Positions 28,957 to 38,742 of a stretch of 64,000 nucleotides of DNA are shown one piece after another. The notes under the pieces are model-generated. The model made no database searches, was not told the DNA's origin, and saw only the letters and a program-made list of their open reading frames with translations. Numbering within the stretch: position 1 is the first letter of the stretch; each line of letters begins with the position of its first letter. The position numbers were made by a program, and so were the translations under genes. The DNA is from Ceratopteris richardii (Eukaryota; Streptophyta; Polypodiopsida; Polypodiales; Pteridaceae): NCBI GenBank assembly GCA_020310875.1, contig CM035413.1:169289996-169353995 (forward strand). The letters run 5' to 3'.

Positions 28957-31900
28957 ATGGTGAATACAAAGGAGTTGGCAATCCACGACTTCAAAGCTGA
29001 TTCAGTGACTTTGTCCAGAGGACACTGGTTTTTGGACAGTGATTCAGCAGAAGAACAAGTGGACTTAGAATCCGATGAAGACCAAGGAATCCCAGAAGCT
29101 GAAAAAATAGCAAAAGAACTTAAAGAAATTCTGGGAGTGATAGGACAGCATATCTTCACAGTAGCAGTGGGAGGATACAAGTACACCATGCTGTGCCAAG
29201 AATTCTACCGGTTTCAGAAAACTTCTGTCAACCTCAAAAGATGGAAAGCTGTGGGATTGCACAAGCTCTTAGAAGAACCCATTTTCTTTATTGATTTTGA
29301 GAGAGTAGCACAAGTGATGGGAACTTTGGAAGAAGTGGGAAAAGGCAATGATGCCTACTTCAGATGTAAAGTGAAGAATAAAGACAATCAGGAGGCAGGG
29401 ATAGTCATCAAAGCAGAACATATCAGAGCCGCCTTACAGTTCTATCCCATGGGCACTAAACTGGACCAAAGTTTTGTCAAGAAAAATAAGGAGACTTACA
29501 CAGGATATGTAAAGTTCACTGACTTCAAGGGAAAAGAGAATGAAGAATATGCAATCAGAATGTTCTTGCAATATTTTTGTTTTCCCAAACTGCCTAGATA
29601 CACCATGCCTCACAAATCAGTAACTCTGCTGATGTTCAACAACAAAGATAGAACCAAGCCATTTGGGGTGATGGATGTCTCACCTTACATCCATGAACAG
29701 CTGAAGGAAGCAGCAAAGCACTGGGAGCAGAAGAAATTCATGAATGGAGCCCAGTTTTTGACAAAAATCATTTATCATGTCCTAGGTATGGAAGAACAGT
29801 TAAAGTTAGCTCCTGAGGCACAGTACTTCAGAAATTTGATGTCAGGAATCAAAAGTCCCCCAAAGAAGGCACTTGGAAGAGAATCAGAAGGACAAACTCG
29901 CATGAGAGGAACAGGAATGAAGAGAAAAGTAATATCTGAGGAAGTGGTTCCAGTAAAGAAAAGAAGGTTGGACCCCAGAAAAGTAGAGTTAGAACAAGCG
30001 GAAGAGACAAGAGAGGAACAGGTGGCAGCACAGAAAAAGGTGCAATCCTCCAGTGAACCTCATCCTCCACAGACAAGCAAAGAACAACTTTACACTTATC
30101 TCACTCAAGGAAACAGCAAAAGAGCCATATACGAGGCACAATATCAAAAAATGTTGGAAGATTTTTCATGTAAAGCTACCGATTGGATCCAAGAAGAGGT
30201 AGAGCACTATGAAGCATTGCATGAAGAAATGATGGCAGCAGAAACTGAGGAGATATTTGTGAAGAAGGAGGTAGAATTGCTGGCATACTTCAAGGAGTTG
30301 CAAGGACCTCCAGAGGCCAGAACTACAGTGATAGTGAAAAAGAAGATGCCAAGGAAACCTGTTCAAAAGAAGAAGATGATAAAGAAAGGGAAAGGAAAGA
30401 TGGCAGATGAACCTGTGATAAAAGAAATGAGACAGGTAACTACCAAAGAAACACAAAAGCTAACCTCAGAGATGGAAGTGTCAAAGCCTATAGAACAAGA
30501 AGTGGGAGGATCTTCAAGATTCTCATCTGATTCAGATAGCGACATTGAGAGTTTTTTGTTGAAAAGTTTAAACTTGTCAATACCCAACACTCCTAATGTA
30601 GCTATACAGGCTGTAGAAAAAATGAAGACACCTGAGGATACAAACGAGAAGTCTCAAGAGAAGCAGACACAGGAGGAAATAGTTCCACAGATGAGTGATG
30701 AAGAAAAAAGGAGGCAGTTAAAAGGAAAGGCAAAGATGACAGAAGAGGAAGACCAGAAGAGAAATGAAGATAGTGCTGGAATAATGAATGTGGACAAAAA
30801 CTTAATATGGACCAACCCATCACAGACACAGTTCAAATTAAATGCAAGATTGACTGCAAGTTTGGAGGAACTAGCAAAGAAAGTATTCGGCAGTGTACTT
30901 AGCTCAAATAATCAGCAGAAGGATGCATCCAAAGAACAGGAAAGCAAGGAGTTAGAATCAGAAAAGAATACTCAAGAGGTCTTGGGACAAGTGATAGAGG
31001 AAGGCATTGTTCAAAGTATAAAGGATGTGCTGCAGGATATAAAAAGCAGTGAGGAATTTACATCTAAGAATGATCAAGAACAGGAAGTGGAAGCAGATTT
31101 TATGGATATTGAGGAGCAAGATCAGGAATGCATAAAAGAGAAAAGTAATGACCAGGTTGCGGGTACAAAAGAAAGTGAATCAGTTGAAGTTCAGGAAAAG
31201 CAGGAACAGGGAGATCAACTCAGGAAAGTTCAACAGATTCTTGTTAAAAAGGACTCAAATAATAGTCAGGAAACCCTAACACAAGAGAAGGAGATACTAA
31301 TTAAGGGAGACCAGCTCTTCACAGAGAAGCAACAAGTATTAGAAGAAAAGAAGCCATTAGAAGAGAAGAAAGTTTCAGATTTCTCAGAGCAGAAGAGTGC
31401 AAATGACAGAGCATTAGTTTATGAAGAGGATGATAACAATCAGGATACAGGAAACTATGATCACAGTGATGAAGAACAAGATATGCAGGACATAGAAGAT
31501 GAAACAGCAGCAGAGGAAGATGATGTGGAGAAAGAAGATAAGCAAATTGAAGTAAGACAGACAGAAATAGAAGTAGGGTTGGAAAGAATACCCAAAAATA
31601 TAAGATCAGCTTGTCAAATAATTATGAGCAACATTGAACAATTCAGACCATCTAGCAGAAATATGATCATATCAGGAATGGTGGCTGAATCAGAATTTGA
31701 AAAAGGCAGTTTAATTATCAAAGAACACAAGAAAGAAAAAGAGCAGATGACAGAGCAATTAAGGTTGATAAAGGAAAGGAATGAGGAATATCTCAATAGA
31801 ATCATTGCTCTGGAAGAAGCTGAGGTTCAGAAGCAGAATAGGATACAATATTTGGAAGAAAAGAGTGTAAAGTTATCAGAACAGAATGCCAAAATGGATA

Positions 31901-33471
31901 TGGAATTAAAAACCATTGGAGGAAGATACAGAACTTTACAAACATCTTATCAAATTCTGACTAGAGCACATGAAGAGATTAATAAAGTGTTGTTAGAAGA
32001 AGGTCAACTACAAGGTGGAAGCAAATCTGTTCAATTGACAGAGGAAGAAAAGGAAGAGCTGCATAAAGAAATTCAAAGACTTCAAATAGAATTAAAAGAG
32101 GCCAAGGAAATGGAGAAACAGGCAAACACTCACGCTGCTACATCAATGAGAGGATATCATCAATTACATTTGGAGGTAGAGAAGGAAAGAAGTGAATGGC
32201 AAGCAAAGATGGAGGAAGAAAGAAATGAGTGGAGGAAGGAAAAGGAGTTATGGGCAGCACAGAACAAAAATTCAATGATGACTATAGAAGAACTACAGAA
32301 ACAGTTGGAGAAATCAAAAGTTCCAGAAGAAATTCAAGATCAAGTACAGGCAGAAGATACAGACAACAGGGAATATGAAACAGGAGATTTTGACAGGGAA
32401 CAAGAGAACAAGGAGTCAGCAGCCAAAGAAACAGAGGAAGAATCTTCTGAAGATTTTGTACAGAAGTTATTGACCAATAGAGAGGCAAGAATGGGTTTTA
32501 TCAGACAAATGCATGATGAGTATGAAGATCAAATAGTTACCTTTGCTCTGAATAAAGGCATTAATCCAGATCAGCATCATTGGGCCGCAGATGGACTGGG
32601 AATACCTTTCTGCATGATTTTGGAGAGTATAAAGAATTATCAATTAGCCAGAGTAGGGCTATCTCCGAACAAATACCTTGAGTATGAAGAAGACATTAAT
32701 GTCACGAAGGAGTTATTTGAAAGAGCAAATCCTAAATGGAGGAATAAGTGGTTGGATGCCAATAAGGAATGCAGGAAAATCTGGAAAGAGGCACCTTTGA
32801 ATTTAAAAATCAACCCAGCCTATTGTCCAGTTGCCAGAAGAAGAGAATGGACTGTTTTTTGGGAAAGGAGGAAAACAGGGCAGATTCCAGCAAAATGGCT
32901 GAATTTTCCAAAAATAGCAGGTCCAAAGGCAGGCACTTGGCCTACAAAAAATTACATGGTGAATACTGCTGAGTCAATTTTAACGACATATAAAGATGTT
33001 AATGATCCAGCCTGTATATTACTTGTCAGAATAATGAGATTGATTCTAGCTTGTATAGAGACCTACACTGATACAGATATCAGAATTTTGAACTACATAG
33101 GTTTTAATTCACCAACCGATGCTCTTTTGTTTGATTTGAGTGAGACACCAGACAGGATCTGCTTAATGGCCTACTACAGCAGAATTATATTTTTGGGTAG
33201 CCATTACTTACAGATTTTTGAGGATGCTTTCGATTATGGATTTTTTGAGAGGGAATCAGAGATTTTTGGAAACCTATCAGTTGTTACAAAAGCAAGACTT
33301 ACTGCCTATGAAGTTGCCTACACAGAATATTTGAAGAAGGATGTTATAGACAAGCCTGAAGCTGCAGTTCAATGGAGGAAAGCCTTATTTGAAATGGTCA
33401 ATAATTTGAATGTCACTGAAAGGAAGAGCCATGACTTGGTGTCACAAGTGTATCAAAGGAAGAAGAAATGA
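28957..33471 (+). CDS. ORF2 of element B: large protein of unknown function between pol and the 3' LTR
   Basis: An unbroken frame (open from an earlier ATG at 28897, 1524 codons; I prefer ATG 28957, MVNTKELAIHDF, because of its gATGg context and the ttcag just before it; 1504 residues). I do not recognise the family. Visible parts, counted from 28897: an N-terminal globular-looking region to about 320 (with FIDFERVAQVM, FKGKENEEYAIRMFLQYF, RYTMPHKSVTLLMFNNKD); a basic cluster KKRRLDPRKV near 355 that could be a nuclear signal; a long low-complexity E/K/Q region with coiled-coil character, strongest about 900-1150; and a C-terminal globular region about 1180-1524 rich in Trp and Tyr (PAKWLNFPKIAGPKAGTWPT). 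No clear signal peptide or membrane helix is seen, so an envelope role is unlikely. Element E carries a recognisable homologue at 63102. A diverged relative of the Athila extra ORF is possible. Confidence 0.85.
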   Translation: MVNTKELAIHDFKADSVTLSRGHWFLDSDSAEEQVDLESDEDQGIPEAEKIAKELKEILGVIGQHIFTVAVGGYKYTMLCQEFYRFQKTSVNLKRWKAVGLHKLLEEPIFFIDFERVAQVMGTLEEVGKGNDAYFRCKVKNKDNQEAGIVIKAEHIRAALQFYPMGTKLDQSFVKKNKETYTGYVKFTDFKGKENEEYAIRMFLQYFCFPKLPRYTMPHKSVTLLMFNNKDRTKPFGVMDVSPYIHEQLKEAAKHWEQKKFMNGAQFLTKIIYHVLGMEEQLKLAPEAQYFRNLMSGIKSPPKKALGRESEGQTRMRGTGMKRKVISEEVVPVKKRRLDPRKVELEQAEETREEQVAAQKKVQSSSEPHPPQTSKEQLYTYLTQGNSKRAIYEAQYQKMLEDFSCKATDWIQEEVEHYEALHEEMMAAETEEIFVKKEVELLAYFKELQGPPEARTTVIVKKKMPRKPVQKKKMIKKGKGKMADEPVIKEMRQVTTKETQKLTSEMEVSKPIEQEVGGSSRFSSDSDSDIESFLLKSLNLSIPNTPNVAIQAVEKMKTPEDTNEKSQEKQTQEEIVPQMSDEEKRRQLKGKAKMTEEEDQKRNEDSAGIMNVDKNLIWTNPSQTQFKLNARLTASLEELAKKVFGSVLSSNNQQKDASKEQESKELESEKNTQEVLGQVIEEGIVQSIKDVLQDIKSSEEFTSKNDQEQEVEADFMDIEEQDQECIKEKSNDQVAGTKESESVEVQEKQEQGDQLRKVQQILVKKDSNNSQETLTQEKEILIKGDQLFTEKQQVLEEKKPLEEKKVSDFSEQKSANDRALVYEEDDNNQDTGNYDHSDEEQDMQDIEDETAAEEDDVEKEDKQIEVRQTEIEVGLERIPKNIRSACQIIMSNIEQFRPSSRNMIISGMVAESEFEKGSLIIKEHKKEKEQMTEQLRLIKERNEEYLNRIIALEEAEVQKQNRIQYLEEKSVKLSEQNAKMDMELKTIGGRYRTLQTSYQILTRAHEEINKVLLEEGQLQGGSKSVQLTEEEKEELHKEIQRLQIELKEAKEMEKQANTHAATSMRGYHQLHLEVEKERSEWQAKMEEERNEWRKEKELWAAQNKNSMMTIEELQKQLEKSKVPEEIQDQVQAEDTDNREYETGDFDREQENKESAAKETEEESSEDFVQKLLTNREARMGFIRQMHDEYEDQIVTFALNKGINPDQHHWAADGLGIPFCMILESIKNYQLARVGLSPNKYLEYEEDINVTKELFERANPKWRNKWLDANKECRKIWKEAPLNLKINPAYCPVARRREWTVFWERRKTGQIPAKWLNFPKIAGPKAGTWPTKNYMVNTAESILTTYKDVNDPACILLVRIMRLILACIETYTDTDIRILNYIGFNSPTDALLFDLSETPDRICLMAYYSRIIFLGSHYLQIFEDAFDYGFFERESEIFGNLSVVTKARLTAYEVAYTEYLKKDVIDKPEAAVQWRKALFEMVNNLNVTERKSHDLVSQVYQRKKK

Positions 33472-33520
33472 AGCTGAGCTCACATAAAGAAAATCTTTCG
33501 TCAGGAGCCGAAAGGCTTAG

Positions 33521-33531
33521 GAGGGGAAGGA
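33521..33531 (+). other. Polypurine tract (element B)
   Basis: gaggggaagga directly before the TG of the 3' LTR. Confidence 0.85.
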
Positions 33532-34359
33532 TGTTGGAAGGAGTGATTTTGAAGGAGCATTTTTGATGAAAAAATTAGTAAAAAGTCAAAAAAATTGTAA
33601 AATATTTATGCAATGATTGTAAAAATAAGGAAGAGTCTTCCTTATGTGGTTGAGGATCTTATGTAATTTTTGTAGAATTTTTAGAAACTCTTAGATAGCA
33701 TTTTTTAGAAAATTAGAGAAAAAGACCTAATTTCAAGTGTGAAAAGGGACACTTGAAAATGTATATAAGTCAATTTTCTCTATTTTGGAGAGGTTGGTTA
33801 GCCATTTGCTCAAGCTATCAATAGAGAAGAAAGAGTTTCTGCAAAATCGTGTTTTCTCCTATTGAGTGTATTTCTTTTGATGTGTGAGCTTATCTCTTGC
33901 TTAATCATGGAGATTTGTGAGTCATATTTGTGTATTACTGAGTAAGTTGTATGAAGAGAGAGACCTATTGCTGTAATGAGTGGAAAGGACTGAAGGAAGT
34001 TCCAAAATTGTGAAAATCGTCTGTTTGTACAGAATCGCGATTGTCTCGTCATGGTGATACAGGTGATATTTTTCAGTTTTGAGTTCATATTTGTATTCTG
34101 CTAATGAAATGGCATGGTTTTGACATAAAGAACATGGAAAATGATGGAGATTTGCCTTAGTTATGGTAAACTCAAGATTTTCTCTTCATCTTCAATTTCT
34201 CTCAGCAATCCAGCCATCAATCTCTTATTTCCTTGAATCTATTATCTTGAAGGGGCTGTGGTCTTGTGGATATTCCTAGGATTGACAAAATAAAGATGAT
34301 TTGTTGATTCTTTGTTACTTCATGATTGGAGAGGACAACTTGGAGTCCAAAACAAAACA
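33532..34359 (+). repeat. Element B 3' LTR
   Basis: 828 bp; I found no difference from 16718-17545 by eye. It is followed by the TSD taccc at 34360-34364. Confidence 0.95.
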
Positions 34360-34364
34360 TACCC
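34360..34364. other. Target site duplication of element B (right copy)
   Basis: taccc, matching 16713-16717. Confidence 0.9.
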
Positions 34365-35270
34365 AAAAAAGGGGCTTTCCACTATGTATATGGGATAAAA
34401 GAGGCTCTTCTAGATGCTTGCTCATAAAATTCATGGGAGAACACAAACTTTGAGGAGGTAAAATCATTAAGTTTGAGTTTTTTCCCTTGACGTTGGGGGA
34501 GAGAAAGCTATGTCATTTAGCAAGGATTTAGGGAAATGATGATGCACACATGTACTATGGGCTATGGATATGGGTATGGGTTAGTAAAGCATGTGAAAGA
34601 CCTTCTAAGCTTCCATCTCCAAGCTCACAAAGTACCCTTTTTATGAAGAATTTGTTTTTCACTTCCCACCCTTGACCTACCCATCTTCTCCGAGTCATAC
34701 CTTTGTGTTTCGACATCGGATTCAAGAGATCTTTGCCACGTTACGAAGCTAAACCCTAACCTTCATTTGGAAAAAAATGATGATTGATTTCTAGAAGTTT
34801 TGTTCAACGAAAGTCCCTCTGTAGTGCTTCACTCAAAACTAGGCATCCACTCTCGGGCCTAGATTTTGGTCATTTGGCATCGGAATCGACTTTTATCACT
34901 TGGAGTAGCATTGTAGATTTGAAATATGGGTGTTGGAACACTTTTTTGGACTGGATAAAACCAAAAGTGCTTCATTTTGGCTTAGTTTTCTTATTTGGGG
35001 CTATTATTATATGTTTTTGGAATCATATTTGATGGTATTTGGTGCCCAAAACCCTCTTGGGCCAACTGGACATTTTGAATTTTTTTTTGGGGTTAGCGAG
35101 CATTGTAGATCAGCACCTTAATGCTTCAAAGATCACTTCAGTTCTACCTTGGAGGTATTACTTTGTATCAAGCAAGCTCCCTAGTACCACTTTTTATCTC
35201 TTTCTTGCATATTAAGTTTATTTCCATTCCTTTTACACACATTCTAGTTAGTAAATGGGAGGAGTGAAAT
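34365..35270 (+). other. Unassigned stretch, perhaps LTR and leader of gypsy J
   Basis: About 900 bases without a supported gene. Since a gypsy-like gag starts at 35271, the DNA upstream may be its LTR or leader. A TG start at about 34931 (tgttggaacac) is a candidate boundary, but no matching copy is in the window. Confidence 0.3.
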
Positions 35271-36423
35271 ATGGATCCTAAGGGTAAGCAGGTTTTAAAA
35301 CATACTTCTATACCTAGAGAGAAGCAACTAGAGGATCCTGACCATAGGATGGAAGAGGTAGAGCTTGAGCAAGAAGCTTAGAGAAAGGTAGAGGGAAAAG
35401 ATCCACAAGAAGGAGAGTATTCTTATGTGGAACTCTATGATGAGTTTGTTACACACAAACAATTCACAGAGTTCAAGGAATAATACCTCAGGTTGGAGAG
35501 AGACATTGGTAGCATGACTTCTCTCATTGAACAACTTAAGTCTCAGATGATCTCACTTGAGACACATGTTACCTCTTTCCTAGCTAGGAAGGGAAGAGAG
35601 ATGCCTAATCTTCCTGTGGAGGCAGCTAGGAAGGATGTCCCTTTTCCTACTAAGCATAAAGGAGAGAGTTTTATGGAAACTCCCCTCCTTAAAGACCTTA
35701 AGCCACTACTTTTATGGGAGATGATCGTGAGAGAAGTAAGGATGTGGTCTACACTTTTTTGCAAAGGTGGAATGACTTGCATCAATTGAAGGGCACCCCA
35801 CACGAGTACCGTGTGGTAGAAGAGAGTATCTTGCTTGGCTGGCATTCTTATAACTTGTAGATGAATCTCAAGGAGGTGAACTACATCCCTATGGACTAGG
35901 ATCAGTTTGAAACTCTTTTCTTGAAAGAGTTTCTTCCTGAGAATGAGGAAGAGAGGAACTAGGATGAGTGGGATAAGATCAGAGAGGTAGGCCTTTGATG
36001 GCTTACATATCCCACTATAGGGAGATCATTCTAAAACTTAAAGGATCATATGATTTTCTTAAAACAAGAGGGTCTTTTAGGGGCTTAGATAAAGCACAAT
36101 AGAGAGAGGTAAGAAGGAATACACCTAAGATGTTTGAGGAGGTAATCAAGTATGCTTAGATATATGAGGACCATAACCATCCTCATTATAGTCCTATGGA
36201 GATGGATCAGCCCCTCAAACCTCTTAGCACAACTAAGTTTAAGAAAAAAGTGTCAGTGTGGGAAAACAAAATCTTCATCAAGAAATAGAGATCAGAAGGG
36301 CCTATATGAACTACTGAGCAGTTTGAGAGAGCCAAAAGAGAAAACTTGTGTTTTAGATGTTTGTCTCCTAGCCATTCATAGTGGAATTTTCCACTCAAGA
36401 AAGGGGAAGAGAAGAAGAGAGGA
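35271..36423 (+). pseudogene. Decayed gypsy gag (element J)
   Basis: From ATG 35271 (MDPKGKQVLKHTS) a gag-like protein can be followed through several stops and frame changes: a coiled stretch (DIGSMTSLIEQLKSQMISLE), a Gag-domain-like part (TFLQRWNDLHQLKGTPHEYR, then FETLFLKEFLPENEEERN) and a partial zinc knuckle (ENLCFRCLSPSHS). This order is that of plant gypsy gag, but of a different family from A-E. It is cut at 36424 by the LTR of element C and has many stops, so it is dead. Confidence 0.6.
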
Positions 36424-37032
36424 TGTTGGCCTACAAGCAATGAGGAGAGAAGTCAAGCGCAAGAGAGCAGTCAAGCACAACCCGCCAATAAGGCCTAATC
36501 AAATTTTTCACAAATTATTTCCAACCAATAGTGATTTTCATCACTACCCAAACATTGTAAATATCATTTTTGGTAGATTAAACTCCATCTTGTTCAAGCC
36601 AAGGAGTCCTCGATCTTGAGGAGTACTAGAAGCACCTACATATCAAATTTTCATAATTTTTAGAATCCGATTGAGCCCTCAAATAAGCCCTATAACCTAA
36701 TTTTTAACTAGGCCAGAGACTAGGTCTGGATAGGGCCAAAATCTAGTCAAAAACTATAAAAAGAGCTAGAGAGCTCATTTTTGGGGTTGGCTTGTTAGAG
36801 TTTTGAGTTATTGTAAGAGATTTGTGAAGTAATAGAAAGCACTCCATTTTTCCACTCTTTGTTATTTCCTTGTGTGTGTGTCTGTATGTGTGTGCATGCT
36901 TGTGTGCTTCTCACTCACACACTTGTTCCTTCACTTGCTCATAGTTGTCATACTAGTCCTCATGTCTCCATGGATTGATATTTATGAGGTGGATCTCCTC
37001 ACATTCGTACTTTCCATTGTGCTATCGTAACA
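36424..37032 (+). repeat. Element C 5' LTR
   Basis: Starts tgttggcctac and ends atcgtaaca; about 609 bp. From about 36530 it aligns by eye with the element A LTR (aatagtgatttt-atcac, ttcaagcc-aggagtcctcg, ctataaaaag, gtgtgtgcatgcttgtgtgct). The first 100 bases are poorly matched, so the exact start is less sure than the end. Confidence 0.7.
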
Positions 37033-37539
37033 CCAAATTTCGCACGTTGCCATGGAGAGAGCTTCGAGGACGAGTATGTGATGGTACGATGCAAAGCTGT
37101 GATATTGGAGTCATATGTATTTTCCTTACTTTTCATCCTTTTTTCTTATTTTCTTCATCACCATCATCACCATCATCATCCTCACCATCTCCCACCATAT
37201 CCCACCTCCATCTCCACCTTTACAAAAATTTTAGTTTTTTGGTCATATTTCCTTCCCCACCTCATTCACCTCATTTCACTTGTGAGAGAGAGTGATTGTG
37301 CCTTTTGTTTTTGTGTGTTTTTGAGCTTATGTTGTAGGATTTTGTTGTATCATCATCTCCAATAGCTTGTGTAGGTACACGACACCTCTGCAAAGGTCCC
37401 AAGATGACGACCTTTGTCTATCATAATAGATAGAGGAAGTTGTTACTTTGTGTTTACATGCATGGCATGACAAACCGCACCATTAGAACACTCCAAATCA
37501 TCAAAAAGTTCCTAAAAATTTTTGTTTCTTTTGTCTATC

Positions 37540-37965
37540 ATGACAGACCAAAATCACGACAGACGATAGACACCGTCTATCACAACAAACACCCGTCTAT
37601 CATGACAGACACCCATCTATCATGACAGACCAAAATCAAGACATATGATAGACACCATCTATTGCAACAGATAGTGTCTATCATGATAGACACCCGTCTA
37701 TCATGTCAGACAACCTCCACGATAAACATCATCTATCGAAACAAACACTCGTCTATCACGACAGACAGAGCCCACGATAGATGACATACCAAATTTACGA
37801 TAGACACCCATCTATTGCGACAAACACCTATCTATCATGATAGACAAACTCCACAACAGACACCGTCTATCACGATAGACACCTGTCTATCACGATAGAC
37901 AGCCACCCATGATAGACACTTTATATCGCAATAGACACCGTCTATCCCGATAGACACCTATTTTC
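37540..37965 (+). repeat. Leader dyad-repeat array of element C, TCTATC/GATAGA type
   Basis: Repeated gtctatcatgatagacacc and gtctatcacgatagacacc, each dyad-symmetric, spaced mostly 17-25 bp. It is in the same place (leader, upstream of gag) as the TATCG array of A and D, yet has a different sequence. Both types share ATC(G/A)CGAT. Confidence 0.88.
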
Positions 37966-38742
37966 AGCAAAAATTAAGGTGGTATTGTTTTGAAAATTTA
38001 GGGCTAAAAATTGGCATTTTTCAAGCTGGTCTATTTGCACAAATCCAAAAGCTTTAGAAAAATACACCAAATACCTGAGAGGTCCTGTTTTGCTGTTTTA
38101 ACTCACAAAGCCTTGAATCGATATAACATTTTCATACGAAATCCATTTTTTGAGCTCTAGAGCTTATTGGAAAGCTAAGGGGCTCTAGAAATTTTTTTGT
38201 GCAATGCGAAGGGGGGGAAATGGCCATTAAAAGTGTCTGAAGTAAGTTGTCTATCATTTGAAGTTAAAAGCTTGAGCTAAACTTTGAACTTTTACAGGAT
38301 CATAAGAGCTCATGGAGAGACCAAAACAAGGTGCTAGTGTGTATAGGCTTGGGGACGTGTGTCTTGAGCATACAAGTGTAGCAAGGAGAAGTGACTTGAG
38401 CTTGGAAGATCTCTCAACCCCCTCAGTCCATTCCTAGCTTAGGCTAAGTGTGGGTAGAGGTTTTGATTGACTAGGGGTATGATAGGAACTCTCAAGTTCT
38501 AAGAGCCTCTAAATTCTCAAGTATAAGAATAGGTTAAACTGTAGTCAAGGGATAACTTAGGGGCAAAGAACTTAATCCGAGTGGATGAAAAACATCAAGT
38601 ACAAAAAAATTAAGTGCTCCTTATGACACATATTTAAAGACAAGGAAATACACACTAAAAAACTTAAAAGGGAACTAGTGATTGATATCAAGGAATCAGC
38701 AACATGGTTGTACAAGGGTCATTGGGCTAATCAATAGGGCAT

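Larger units (their letters stand above)
16718..34359 (+). mobile_element. Element B: complete, intact 17.6-kb Ty3/gypsy retrotransposon with an extra ORF, family 2
   Basis: 17,642 bp with two 828-bp LTRs that appear identical, TSD taccc, an exact tRNA-Asp-type primer site, a 3.1-kb leader with dyad-repeat arrays, an unbroken gag-pol (20656-28428), a second long ORF (28957-33471) and a polypurine tract. Every part needed for autonomous movement is present and unbroken, and LTR identity implies very recent insertion. Position and size of the second ORF recall the env-like ORF of Athila-type elements, but the protein does not look like a membrane envelope. A second, decayed member (element E) starts at 50706. 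Confidence 0.95.

Noticed and set aside
28957-33471. ORF2 as a true envelope gene
   Set aside because: No clear signal peptide, no membrane helix near the C-terminus, and a very long acidic coiled-coil middle.
37130-37300. Open frames with His and Ser/Pro runs in the element C leader, and similar ones at 47568-47700
   Set aside because: They arise from cat/tcatc-type simple sequence shared by family 1 leaders; no gene support.
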